From the NCBI GenBank assembly GCA_002897895.1, contig BDSY01000041.1:45193-109192 (forward strand): a stretch of DNA of 64,000 nt, written 5' to 3'. Under the pieces are notes generated by a model. It did no database searches. It was not told where the DNA came from and worked only from the letters and a program-made list of their open reading frames with translations. The DNA is from a bacterium BMS3Abin06. GTDB lineage: Bacteria > Nitrospirota > Thermodesulfovibrionia > UBA6902. This document shows, one piece after another, positions 17,243 to 26,062 of this stretch. Within the stretch, counting starts at the first letter, position 1; each line of letters opens with the position of its first letter. The position numbers were made by a program, and so were the translations under genes.

Positions 17243-18889
17243 CTATGCTGGGATGCTGTTTACGCGCTCATCATTCTTCAATGTTCCATCCGGATGATCT
17301 TCAGCGGTTTTACTTACTTTAAATCCTTTTGTGGAGTTCTTTAGCTCAGTTGCTACAATGGCAAGGTTTTGAATTTCATTAAACACATCCTTTGACATCT
17401 TCTGCATATTGTTTGATATATCTGCTGTGCGATCTATGTTCCCTGCCACTTCACCTGCTGCTGCCGACTGCTCATCAACCGCTGTGGCAATCCGGGTTAT
17501 CTGGTCACGAGCCCTTGCCACCGATTCTACAATGGATTGCAGGGAATTCCCGAGGTCCCTGATATATTCCGTTGCCTTTGTAACCTCTTCTGATGCCTCC
17601 CCCATGGACCTGGTTGTCTGCTCGGATTCTTTCTGCACTACCCCGATTTTTTCTGATATCTCTGCGGTTGCCTTTATGGTGCTCTCTGCAAGTTTTTTCA
17701 CTTCATCGGCAACAACTGCAAAACCCCTTCCCTGTTCGCCGGCCCTTGCAGCCTCAATAGCCGCATTAAGGGCAAGAAGGTTTGTCTGGTCTGCTATGCT
17801 GCTTATTACCGTTACTATCTCCCCTATTTCGAGTACGCTTTTATTCAGTTTTTCTATCTCTGCAGCAAGTTCTACGGTAGATGTGTAAACACGCTCCACT
17901 GTCTCTACAGTTCCGAGGGCCGCTTCTTTGCCTTTCTCAGCAGTATGAATTGCCTCAGAAGACGTGTCTGCCGCCACTAATGCATTTTGCGCAATCTCTG
18001 TAATTGTCTGGCTCAGTTCCTCTGTGGCGGCGGCAGCCTGTGTTGTCTGATCATGCTGCTCCCGGGCCCCATTTGATGTCTGCTCCGCCCTCTCCTGCAA
18101 GATATCCACAGCAGATACAACTCTGGCAGATGATGCGAGTATGCGGTTTATTATATCACTGAAAGACTGAACCATTAAATTGAAGTTCCGGGCAATATCT
18201 CCTATTTCATTGTTTGCCCTGTAATCAACGCTTACTCCCAAATCTCCTTTGCCTACAGCGACTATCCTGCCCGATATGTTTTCAATAGGGCGTATTATTA
18301 ATTTAAACAGCGCAACTCCCGCAAGGATCAGTATAACGACCGTAACTGAAGTTGAAACAATTATAAAAACACCTGTCCTCTTAAGAAATGCGCTGCGCTC
18401 TTCATTAACGCCGTCCAGGTTTTCCTGGTATATATTTGCCAGCCCCCCGATGAGCGGTTCGATGGAATCCGCAGCGACGCTGAAATTGTCCACATAATAT
18501 TCCTGCTTTGATTCCGGATTCCCTATTTTGACAAGCTCATTGGCGCTCCGGAAGAGCTCCTGATTTTTACGGACGAGCGCTTCGACTATTACCTTCTCTT
18601 CAGCATCCATAGGCTTATGGCTCTCAAGGTATTTTGCCAGAGAGGATTTTTTGTGATCGAGCTCCCCTTCAAACGGCCAGTCCTCAATCACATAATCAGT
18701 CATCATATTCATCCAGGGAATAAGCTCCAGATAGCTTCGCATAAGATGATTCTTCATCTCCAACAAATGGTTTCCTCTCTCTTCCAGGGTCTTCAGTTTA
18801 CCTGACATCAGGACAATATTCAGAACCATAACAACACTTATGGATACTATTGCCGTTATGCCAATGCTCACGGACTTTTTTAAGCTCAT
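17243..18889 (-). CDS. Methyl-accepting chemotaxis protein
   Basis: A 548-residue chemoreceptor. It has an N-terminal membrane helix (about residues 7-28), a ~150-residue periplasmic helical sensor domain, a second membrane helix (about 175-195), a HAMP domain, and a long cytoplasmic coiled-coil with the signalling hairpin around [19 protein letters not shown] and [16 protein letters not shown]. The ligand is unknown; the sensor part looks like a four-helix bundle. Start set at 18889 (MSLKKSV) where GGAGAAAAAAA precedes the ATG, rather than 18 codons further upstream. No other chemotaxis gene is adjacent. Confidence 0.93.
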   Translation of the reverse strand: MSLKKSVSIGITAIVSISVVMVLNIVLMSGKLKTLEERGNHLLEMKNHLMRSYLELIPWMNMMTDYVIEDWPFEGELDHKKSSLAKYLESHKPMDAEEKVIVEALVRKNQELFRSANELVKIGNPESKQEYYVDNFSVAADSIEPLIGGLANIYQENLDGVNEERSAFLKRTGVFIIVSTSVTVVILILAGVALFKLIIRPIENISGRIVAVGKGDLGVSVDYRANNEIGDIARNFNLMVQSFSDIINRILASSARVVSAVDILQERAEQTSNGAREQHDQTTQAAAATEELSQTITEIAQNALVAADTSSEAIHTAEKGKEAALGTVETVERVYTSTVELAAEIEKLNKSVLEIGEIVTVISSIADQTNLLALNAAIEAARAGEQGRGFAVVADEVKKLAESTIKATAEISEKIGVVQKESEQTTRSMGEASEEVTKATEYIRDLGNSLQSIVESVARARDQITRIATAVDEQSAAAGEVAGNIDRTADISNNMQKMSKDVFNEIQNLAIVATELKNSTKGFKVSKTAEDHPDGTLKNDERVNSIPA

Positions 18890-19016
18890 ATTTTTTTCTC
18901 CTAACACTATATATACAGGACAATTATTGTGTGGAGAGCGCATAATCCACTCGGCATTGAAGTCAGTCTCTCACTTATGATGTACACTTATTTGTGTTTT
19001 TTGTATTTGAAGTCCA

Positions 19017-19409
19017 TTAAGGTACTTTTACCTGAAACTCCATCCTGGTCAAAGACTTACCGGGTCTTTTTATGCTGACGGCAACATTCCAGGGGCCGGA
19101 CATTGAGAGGTTAATCTTTGCCTTATAACCTTCTCCGTCAAATTTCGCTCTGGCCTTGTATAACATGGGGGGCATATTTCCCATGGGAGGCATTGAGTAA
19201 TCGACCTTGATTTTTGCTTTTGTTACCGGAATCCCTTCTGAATCGGCGAGTACGATCTTCAAATTGTTTTCACCTGTCAGCGGCGGGTCATTCTCCATTA
19301 AAACCCTGATTTTGAGATCATCTGCATCTTTAACAATCTCATGTTGTGATGCCTGCAATGTCCCTGTCAGGAGAATTACCCCAAACAATAAAAGTAAAAC
19401 CTTTTTCAT
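19017..19409 (-). CDS. Secreted FixH/YtkA-like domain protein
   Basis: A 130-residue exported protein: signal peptide about residues 1-20, then a single beta-sandwich domain with PPLTGENNLKIVLAD, the methionine-rich loop YSMPPMGNMPPM and GPWNVAVSIKRPG. These are hallmarks of the YtkA-like/FixH family, often found with copper or redox proteins. The Met-rich loop may bind copper, which is an inference. AGGAGG-like bases (TAGGAGGAGA) precede the ATG. Confidence 0.8.
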   Translation of the reverse strand: MKKVLLLLFGVILLTGTLQASQHEIVKDADDLKIRVLMENDPPLTGENNLKIVLADSEGIPVTKAKIKVDYSMPPMGNMPPMLYKARAKFDGEGYKAKINLSMSGPWNVAVSIKRPGKSLTRMEFQVKVP

Positions 19410-19524
19410 AATCTCCTCCTATCTGTTAGTTGTAACATTTTTATTGATATGCCATGACGTATTTGTCGGCTGAATCAATGAAAAACTTTAGGGGAGGGTA
19501 TGCCTGATAGTACTTTTGAATGCC

Positions 19525-19692
19525 TTAGTTGTCTTCCGCTCTTTCGTAATATTCCTGCGGAGAATGCGGGTAAGGCTCATGAAGGGTAAAATACTCCTCG
19601 TATTCCATGGAGTATGTATTGAGTTCAGTAGTAGAATTGACCCCGATTTTTTTTAATTGTGCTAATATCTCTTTTTTTGTCAGGGTAGCCAT
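19525..19692 (-). CDS. Small hypothetical protein (55 aa)
   Basis: An acidic, aromatic-rich 55-residue frame starting MATLTKKEILAQLKKIGV, with a tyrosine/glutamate-rich C-terminus (YEEYFTLHEPY). It has a plausible helical start and no signal peptide, and the upstream sequence offers only a weak ribosome binding site. The composition is protein-like and it sits in an otherwise empty 500-base gap (19410-19911). Function unknown. Confidence 0.5.
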   Translation of the reverse strand: MATLTKKEILAQLKKIGVNSTTELNTYSMEYEEYFTLHEPYPHSPQEYYERAEDN

Positions 19693-19911
19693 CTTTACAT
19701 CATTTTCATAAAAATGCTCTTAACGGAAAGAGTTTTTCCATGAGATATTTTAATGTTTTCTTTGTAATTTCAATAATCTACGGACTCAATAAAGGATTGA
19801 ACCTGACCGGTAGACCAATACAAAACGATATATATTTACACAGGATCAGCAGGATGTCAAGTATTATTATCTAATTATTAGTTTAATTTATAATATATTA
19901 AATTATTCTCA

Positions 19912-20625
19912 TTACGCATCAGCCCGGGCAGGAGAAAAAAAGAGATTTTTAAAAATCGCGCGTATTATCCTGTAACCCACCACTGCAATGCCTTTTATAT
20001 TTCCCGTAATTTTAGACTTGCCTGTTCCGGCGCGGTAATTCACCGGAACCTCTGTAATCCTGTACCCGCTTCTGACTGCCTTGACCTGCATCTCAATTGT
20101 CCAGCCCAGGTTGTCATTCATGTCCAGTTCCAGCAATTTAGCAAATTTGATAGCCCTGAAAGGACCGACATCCGTATATTTAAATCCGTAAAAGAGTCTT
20201 ATCAATACAGTTGCCAGAAGATTCCCGAAACGTACCGGGACTCTTAAGGCCCCTTCCTCAATCTTACCCATAATCCTCGATCCGCATACAAGATCGTAAT
20301 CATCTCTCACCACAGGCTCAACAAGCTTGATTATCTCATCAGGGTGGTCGCTGTAATTCCCATCTAAAAACACCACAATATCAGGATTCTTTGTTTTAAG
20401 GTATTCAATCCCTCTCAGACAGGGGTATCCATAACCCCTCCGGGATTCAAATAAGAGGGTTGCCCCCCGTTCTTTCGCAATTTCAGGTGTTTTGTCACTG
20501 CTGCCGTTGTCTATTACCACAACCTCATCCACCAGATCACCCGGAATATCATTCAGAACAGCAGGAAGGGTTTTTTCTTCATTTAGCGCAGGAATTATTA
20601 CAGCTATTTTTTTGTTGGATAGCAA
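19912..20625 (-). CDS. Family 2 glycosyltransferase (dolichyl-phosphate mannose synthase-like)
   Basis: A 237-residue GT-A enzyme: VIIPALNEEKTL at the N-terminus, VVVIDNGSSDKT for nucleotide binding, and VVFLDGNYSDHP where the usual DxD is DGN (Asp89). The C-terminal basic tail has no predicted membrane helices, so it probably works at the cytoplasmic membrane face on a polyprenyl-phosphate acceptor. Starts at TTG with GAGG upstream. Its start lies immediately after the stop of the radical SAM gene (20628), so both are in one operon. Confidence 0.85.
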   Translation of the reverse strand: MLSNKKIAVIIPALNEEKTLPAVLNDIPGDLVDEVVVIDNGSSDKTPEIAKERGATLLFESRRGYGYPCLRGIEYLKTKNPDIVVFLDGNYSDHPDEIIKLVEPVVRDDYDLVCGSRIMGKIEEGALRVPVRFGNLLATVLIRLFYGFKYTDVGPFRAIKFAKLLELDMNDNLGWTIEMQVKAVRSGYRITEVPVNYRAGTGKSKITGNIKGIAVVGYRIIRAIFKNLFFSPARADA

Positions 20626-20627
20626 TC

Positions 20628-21746
20628 TTATTTGTCCTCTTTTATTTTTAAAAGTTCCGTCCAGTTTTTTACATTAAAGACTATATTGCATGCCTGGGCG
20701 CATTCAAAGGTACAGGAACATCTGAGGGCAATTTCTTTACGAAACCGGTCTGCTTTTCCGCTTCTGCAAATATCGACCAGTCTTTTCTCTGAATCCCCAA
20801 TAAATCCGATTACCGCTTTATCCTTTACCTTGGACATTTCGCAGCCTACAACTGTACCATCAGGAAAGACTTCGACAAGCCTTCCTCCGGCAAGACAGGG
20901 ATTATTGTAATAATCCCCATCCAGCTTTCTTAATACGTTCTTATAAAGAACACGGAAAATATTGCCTTTCAGATAGGTAGTATTTGTTTTTCTGTCCTTT
21001 GTCAATTGTTTTTCAGCCAGTTTTCTGTAGTTGTCAACAAGGGACTGAATCGGCTTGCTTCCATTATTAACATCCCTTGGAAAAATTATTTCATGGAACT
21101 CAACCGGCCAACCTGTTGTTTCATCTAAAAATTTCTCTAATATATCAGCATTTTCCTGCAGCACAAGAGACTGTATTCTTATCCTTAAATTAGGGAAATT
21201 GCCCTTGAGCAGGTTCAATCCGGCAATTGTCTTACATGCCGCATCTGATGCGCCTTTTTTATTCCTCAGTCTGTCATGAATTCCTGAAGGCCCGTCAAGT
21301 GATATAGCTATTGTAAGATTAATATTTGATAATGCGGTCAGAATTTTCTCAACAACTCCCAGGATTTTTTCAGTACAATAACCATTTGTATTAATGCTGA
21401 TATCAGGGACCCCGGATGTTTCGGCAATTGCTATAACTAATTCATCAAGGTCATCCCGCATAAAAGGCTCACCGCCGGTAATTGTTACGTGCATTAGTGC
21501 CCGGGCGCCTTTAAGGGCGTTTGCCCATTGACCGGGAGAGAGTTCTTCCTTCTGCCGCATCTTTTGTGCAGCCTCGCAACAGAAACTGCAGCTCATGTTG
21601 CATTGTCCGGTGACAAAGGCTATCAGATAGTTCGGCATATCTCCACGGATAAACGCTCCTGCCAGGCGTGTGTACATTGTTGTGAATTGTATAACTCGTG
21701 ATTTATAGAGTCCAAGTTCCTGCATAATTAATTCCTGACCGTTCAC
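20628..21746 (-). CDS. Radical SAM protein with SPASM-like C-terminal Cys cluster
   Basis: A 372-residue enzyme with the radical SAM motif CNMSCSFC (Cys49, Cys53, Cys56), the SAM-binding TITGGEPFMRDD, and SISLDGPSGIHDRLR. The C-terminal region has Cys residues (NNPCLAGG, VVGCEMSK, RCSCTFECAQAC) that could hold auxiliary clusters as in SPASM/Twitch proteins. It could modify a peptide, lipid or sugar; adjacency to a glycosyltransferase suggests envelope chemistry. The substrate cannot be inferred. Confidence 0.85.
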   Translation of the reverse strand: MNGQELIMQELGLYKSRVIQFTTMYTRLAGAFIRGDMPNYLIAFVTGQCNMSCSFCCEAAQKMRQKEELSPGQWANALKGARALMHVTITGGEPFMRDDLDELVIAIAETSGVPDISINTNGYCTEKILGVVEKILTALSNINLTIAISLDGPSGIHDRLRNKKGASDAACKTIAGLNLLKGNFPNLRIRIQSLVLQENADILEKFLDETTGWPVEFHEIIFPRDVNNGSKPIQSLVDNYRKLAEKQLTKDRKTNTTYLKGNIFRVLYKNVLRKLDGDYYNNPCLAGGRLVEVFPDGTVVGCEMSKVKDKAVIGFIGDSEKRLVDICRSGKADRFRKEIALRCSCTFECAQACNIVFNVKNWTELLKIKEDK

Positions 21747-21825
21747 GGTTTCTCTCTTTTAAACTTTACGATTTTGCCCTTTTACACCTGATTAGTTATG
21801 GTAATTATAACAATTATGAGAGATG

Positions 21826-21845
21826 AAAAAGAATAGCGGCTATTC
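21826..21845 (-). terminator. Rho-independent terminator
   Basis: On the minus strand GAATAG-CCG-CTATTC (21845-21831) is followed by TTTTT (21830-21826), downstream of the membrane spermidine-synthase-like gene. A second hairpin (CTCCTGTT/AACAGGAG, 21848-21866) lies just before it. Confidence 0.6.
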
Positions 21846-21876
21846 CCCTCCTGTTTCAAACAGGAGAGCAGGGTAA

Positions 21877-24255
21877 TTACCTTCTGATTGTGACGGATAT
21901 CAGGCCAACCGAATAAATAACCGCGGCTGTTAAAAATACTGCGGAAAATCCCGAGAGCATGGCAAAGGGAACAGAAGATGATGCGCCTAAAACCGATGCC
22001 ACACTGTTAATCCCCATTGCAACAGGGACAAAATTCATATCCCTCTTGCCGAGCATCTGTAATCCCTTAGGAAAGGGTATGCCCATTGCAAACCCTAATG
22101 GTGACAGAAACAATCCTATGACTGTCATCCTGGCCCACGTATTCCGCGGAAGCAATATGCTGAATATATCCTCCATATAAAACAGGTATAACAGAATCAT
22201 AATTACCACGGCAACCATGCTTGCAGCAATCAGTTTAAAATCATCCTGTTTGAAAAATCCTGAGGCCAGGCTCCCTAATCCTGAAGACAGGAGGATAGAG
22301 AATACAACAGCAATAAACGAATATGTCGGATGGCCGAGAAAAAGCACGGATTTCTGAATCAGCCCGATCTCAACGAACATAAACCCGATGCCTAAGCTCA
22401 GAAAATAAATTACATAGTTGAAATTATATCTTATCCTTGTATGTTTCCGCCGTAGCAGGTATACGGGTAAAAAAATCAATAATATTGAAAATATAAATAT
22501 CTGTACCACTGTCTTGAAGAGATTGTATATTACTGAATTCCTGTATTTTAAGATATTTTCAGGTTTTTCATATTGAAAAAAGAAAGGCTTATTATCTGTC
22601 AGCGGCGCAATATTAGAGGGAAAAGCCGATACATATTCCGCCTCTTTATATGACCTTACGGAATTCATAAAGGCCGTAAATGAATTTTCTTTGTTCCAGT
22701 CCGGCAGGGGCAGGTACAGTATTTCAGCCCTGTCTATTGCCGCATACCCGACTATATCGTTTACAGGGATCCTGATGTTATCCGCCAGGGAGTCGATTCT
22801 CTTTACAATCCTTTCAATGGATCGTATCTCATCAAAGCTGAACGGCTCATTTTTTATCAATACATTTACACAGATCGCCTGTTTCACAACTATAAAATTC
22901 TTATAAGGGTCGGAAATGCCCATCTCCCTCATTGCTGCAACTACTGTAGAAACTATGAGCATAGGTTCCCGGGGACCGAATCGTATTATGGAAAATATCC
23001 CGCCGTCCTTTAAGGAAGCAAGGTAATCCTTAAATGCCTGCGTAGTATAAAGATAGTTCTCGGAGACCGCCAGGGCGCCTGATGTTAAATTGGAGGTGTC
23101 CGTGTCAGCCCCTGCTATCTGTATAACATCGTATTTATTATTATCCGCTCTGACAAAATATCTGCCGTCCATATTGACAATCGATACATTCTCTTTGCCG
23201 TAAGGGTCTCCCACAAAATCCCTGAATGTCTCTTTTATGATTTTAACCGTTGTCCTGTTTATCTCCACACCGGTTATTTCTTTACTGTTGAAATACAATG
23301 CCCTCAGGATATCAGGCCCTCCGCCGAGGCCGATCACTAATGTATCAGGGTCTTTGCGCAGCTGATAGACTAAGCTGAAGATACTGCCGTTAAAGAAATT
23401 TGTATAATCATACCTGTCTTCTCTCACATTCAGCAGTACAGAGCCTGCATCGCCATCCTGGAACATCTCTTTTATGGGTACCGGATCCGGTAAAAACATA
23501 TATGAAAAATCCTTGCCGAAAGTATACACCTCAATCCTGCCTAACGGGTCCCACATGGAAAATTCCCTTGTTGCCCCGGCCACACTTGCAACCCTTGCGA
23601 GTCCGCCGTGCGGCTTGGATTTAAAATTAAACAGCACATCTGCGTATTGAATGCCTGCAAGAAGGAATATGGTATAGGCTATTGTGGCAACAACAGCCTT
23701 TTTTGATATATCAAAAACATAGAAGAGGGCGCCGAGAGCGCCCATGAGAGAAATTACTACAATCAGCTTCTCTGCGCCAAGGGGGCGCAATGCAAGAAGC
23801 GGGATAAGGCAGCCTATTCCCGAGCCTATCAGGTTAACGGAATAGAGCTTCGGTACGTCCTTAACATGTTTTTTAAATATAAATGTGAGCGCTGCCCCGA
23901 AAAAGATGTAAGGTATGCTGAAAATTATAGAGAAGAGCCATAATCTCGGAAAATTATAATCCTGGTTTATCTGTTCAAAGTAAGCGGCGAATATTATATG
24001 CGTAACCAGCACACTAACGGAAAAACCGAGGAATAGATATGCCGGCAGCCTCTCTTCTTTTATTTTATTAATCCCGGAGACAAGGGCAACACTTATGCTT
24101 CCTATGCCGATACCGAGGAGCGCCATGCTTATCACGATGTGAGCGAGTGAGCGCAGCAGGCTGTATGCAAAGATACGGAGCTGAAGGACTTCCAGTGTCA
24201 GAGTGGCAACGGAAAAAATAAAGATCGCAAAATATAGCCGGAATTTATTATTCAT
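21877..24255 (-). CDS. Polytopic membrane protein with spermidine-synthase-like domain
   Basis: A protein of about 792 residues. About seven N-terminal membrane segments precede a spermidine/spermine-synthase-like Rossmann domain with VIGLGGGPDILRAL (SAM/dcSAM-binding glycines), EITGVEINRTTV and MDGRYFVRADNNKYDVIQI, and a C-terminal set of membrane helices follows. This domain order is known for bacterial membrane SpeE-like proteins of uncertain reaction. An ATG 56 codons upstream is in frame, but that extension is repeat-derived (it translates the family C repeat), so I set the start at 24255. Neighbouring glycosyltransferases suggest a role in surface polymer export or modification. Confidence 0.82.
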   Translation of the reverse strand: MNNKFRLYFAIFIFSVATLTLEVLQLRIFAYSLLRSLAHIVISMALLGIGIGSISVALVSGINKIKEERLPAYLFLGFSVSVLVTHIIFAAYFEQINQDYNFPRLWLFSIIFSIPYIFFGAALTFIFKKHVKDVPKLYSVNLIGSGIGCLIPLLALRPLGAEKLIVVISLMGALGALFYVFDISKKAVVATIAYTIFLLAGIQYADVLFNFKSKPHGGLARVASVAGATREFSMWDPLGRIEVYTFGKDFSYMFLPDPVPIKEMFQDGDAGSVLLNVREDRYDYTNFFNGSIFSLVYQLRKDPDTLVIGLGGGPDILRALYFNSKEITGVEINRTTVKIIKETFRDFVGDPYGKENVSIVNMDGRYFVRADNNKYDVIQIAGADTDTSNLTSGALAVSENYLYTTQAFKDYLASLKDGGIFSIIRFGPREPMLIVSTVVAAMREMGISDPYKNFIVVKQAICVNVLIKNEPFSFDEIRSIERIVKRIDSLADNIRIPVNDIVGYAAIDRAEILYLPLPDWNKENSFTAFMNSVRSYKEAEYVSAFPSNIAPLTDNKPFFFQYEKPENILKYRNSVIYNLFKTVVQIFIFSILLIFLPVYLLRRKHTRIRYNFNYVIYFLSLGIGFMFVEIGLIQKSVLFLGHPTYSFIAVVFSILLSSGLGSLASGFFKQDDFKLIAASMVAVVIMILLYLFYMEDIFSILLPRNTWARMTVIGLFLSPLGFAMGIPFPKGLQMLGKRDMNFVPVAMGINSVASVLGASSSVPFAMLSGFSAVFLTAAVIYSVGLISVTIRR

Positions 24256-24336
24256 CGGGGTATATATAGTACCTGATAACAGCCGGATTTTGCAAAAAAA
24301 AGACCTCTCTGCAAGCAAGTACAGGCAGCATTCAGT

Positions 24337-24411
24337 GCGAATTTCCAAAGCCTTGAGATTGCTTCGCTTCGCTCGCAATGACATAAAAAGAAAATTGTTC
24401 CGGGAGGAAGA
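24337..24411. repeat. Partial copy of repeat family C
   Basis: GAGATTGCTTCGCTTCGCTC followed by GCAATGACAT matches the inner part of the copies at 15612-15746 and 44184-44318. It overlaps the upstream, rejected N-terminal extension of the membrane SpeE-like gene. Confidence 0.6.
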
Positions 24412-24489
24412 GTTAACCCTCAACCCTCTGATTTCAGGGTTATGGAAGATTTTTGCTTAAATGATATAAAATAAACAGCAGATAAACCC

Positions 24490-25917
24490 ATGAAAGTTAC
24501 TCTAATCAGCCCACCATGGGCACTCAGCGAACAGTACGGCCTTACACTCCCGGAGGTAGGGAGCATTGAAGAACCTCTCGGTCTGGCCTACATAGCCGCG
24601 GTACTGGAAAAAAAAGGACATCAATGCAGGATCATAGACGGTTTTGGCGAACAGATGGACCAGAACCGGTTCAGAGAAGTAATCAGCAGTGATGACAGCG
24701 ACCTGTATGGAGTGAGTGCAAGTACTCCGATGATCAAAAGGACGACGGAAGCGGTTAAGATAATCAACGAAGTAAAGCCGGATACTGCTGTAATGATAGG
24801 CGGTCCTCATGTCGGAGCAATGTTGAAAGTGGAGAGGCACGAAGAACTCTTTAAGGCAGGGGGGAGGATTGATTATGCAATTTACGGAGAAGGCGAACTT
24901 ACGGTAGCGGAACTGGTAGAAAAGCTGGAAAGCGGACGGCCTGCGGCTGATATTGACGGGACCATTGTCAATGAAGGCGGCAGGATAACGGTCAACAAAC
25001 CGCGGGAGGTGATCGATGACCTGGATTCAATTCCATTTCCGGCAAGGCATCTTTTGCCCAAAGGCGTATACAGGCCGAGCCTCTCCAGGTACCGGCGATT
25101 ACCTGTAAGGAGCATAATAATCTCCAGGGGCTGTCCTTATAAATGCATATATTGCAGCAACAGATATGTCTTCGGGCCGAGGATAAGGTCCAGAAAACCG
25201 GAATATATTGTAGATGAGATACAGTCACTTGTAGAGAACTTCGGAGTACGGGAGGTTAGATTCTGGGATGATACTTTTACACTTAATAAACGTCTTGTCC
25301 TGGAATTATGCAGGGAGATAGTTGACCGGAAAATAGATGTTCTATGGACATGCTTTGGAAGGCTTGATAATGTTGACCCCGAGATGCTGGAAGCTATGAA
25401 GAAAGCAGGATGCTGGCAGATAGACTATGGGGTCGAGTCGGGAAACGACAGGGTATTGAAGAGCATCAAAAAAGGTTTTACCACCAAACAGGCCCTTGAT
25501 GGCTTCAGGCTGACAAGGAAGCATGGTATTTTTGCGAGGTCGAATTTCATCCTCGGGCTGCCGGAGGACACTCTGGAGACAATAGAAGAGACAATAGACT
25601 TTGCCTTAGCCTGCGATGCGAACATAGCCGGGTTCTATCTTCCCCAGGCATATCCCGGGACCGAATTATATGACATAGCAATAAAGGAAAATGCGCTTAC
25701 AACAGATGACTGGTCAAAATACATAGTTGTAGGAGATGAACCAAGCTATTTAAATCCAAGAATCGGGAGCATAAAAAAACTCAAAGAGCTTCAGAGAAAA
25801 GCGTACAGGAGATACTATATGAGGCCGAAAGTCATTGTACGCGCCATGCTTGGCATACGCTCCTTTTCAGACTTATCGCGATACATCAGGGGTTTTTTCG
25901 CTGCAATCAGGTTATGA
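24490..25917 (+). CDS. B12-binding-domain radical SAM protein
   Basis: A 475-residue enzyme with an N-terminal cobalamin-binding-type Rossmann domain (residues ~1-140, with LYGVSASTP and MIGGPHVGAM) and a radical SAM core with CPYKCIYC (Cys215, Cys219, Cys222) and GVESGNDRVLKSIKKG. The family includes BchE-like cyclases and methyltransferases acting on unactivated carbons of lipids, pigments and antibiotics. The B12-coordinating histidine motif (DxHxxG) is not evident, so cobalamin may bind base-off or not at all. Convergent with, and overlapping, the small membrane gene at 25907-26062. Confidence 0.85.
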   Translation: MKVTLISPPWALSEQYGLTLPEVGSIEEPLGLAYIAAVLEKKGHQCRIIDGFGEQMDQNRFREVISSDDSDLYGVSASTPMIKRTTEAVKIINEVKPDTAVMIGGPHVGAMLKVERHEELFKAGGRIDYAIYGEGELTVAELVEKLESGRPAADIDGTIVNEGGRITVNKPREVIDDLDSIPFPARHLLPKGVYRPSLSRYRRLPVRSIIISRGCPYKCIYCSNRYVFGPRIRSRKPEYIVDEIQSLVENFGVREVRFWDDTFTLNKRLVLELCREIVDRKIDVLWTCFGRLDNVDPEMLEAMKKAGCWQIDYGVESGNDRVLKSIKKGFTTKQALDGFRLTRKHGIFARSNFILGLPEDTLETIEETIDFALACDANIAGFYLPQAYPGTELYDIAIKENALTTDDWSKYIVVGDEPSYLNPRIGSIKKLKELQRKAYRRYYMRPKVIVRAMLGIRSFSDLSRYIRGFFAAIRL

Positions 25918-26062
25918 AATTTACCAGGAACTCTTTCCACCATTTCACCTCATTTTCTATAAACAATGCCCTTTCAGGCACGGAAAAATATATTACGGCC
26001 AGCAGCAATATAACAGCAATATACAAAATAAAAAGCAGGTCTTTTTTACTTTCCTCTTTCAT
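25907..26062 (-). CDS. Small single-pass membrane protein (51 aa)
   Basis: The frame starts MKEESKKDLL, then a hydrophobic helix (about residues 9-27, FILYIAVILLLAVIYFSV) and a charged, Trp-containing C-terminus (WWKEFLVNFIT). Its ATG overlaps the TGA of the glycosyltransferase gene (ATGA at 26062-26059), with GAGGG upstream, so it is translationally coupled to it. The last 11 bases overlap the end of the convergent radical SAM gene. Function unknown; a partner or stabiliser of the upstream membrane enzyme is likely. Confidence 0.7.
   Translation of the reverse strand: MKEESKKDLLFILYIAVILLLAVIYFSVPERALFIENEVKWWKEFLVNFIT

Noticed and set aside
24256..24423. 56-residue N-terminal extension of the membrane SpeE-like protein
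   Set aside because: The extension translates a family C repeat and would block the first membrane helix; the ATG at 24255 gives the natural start.
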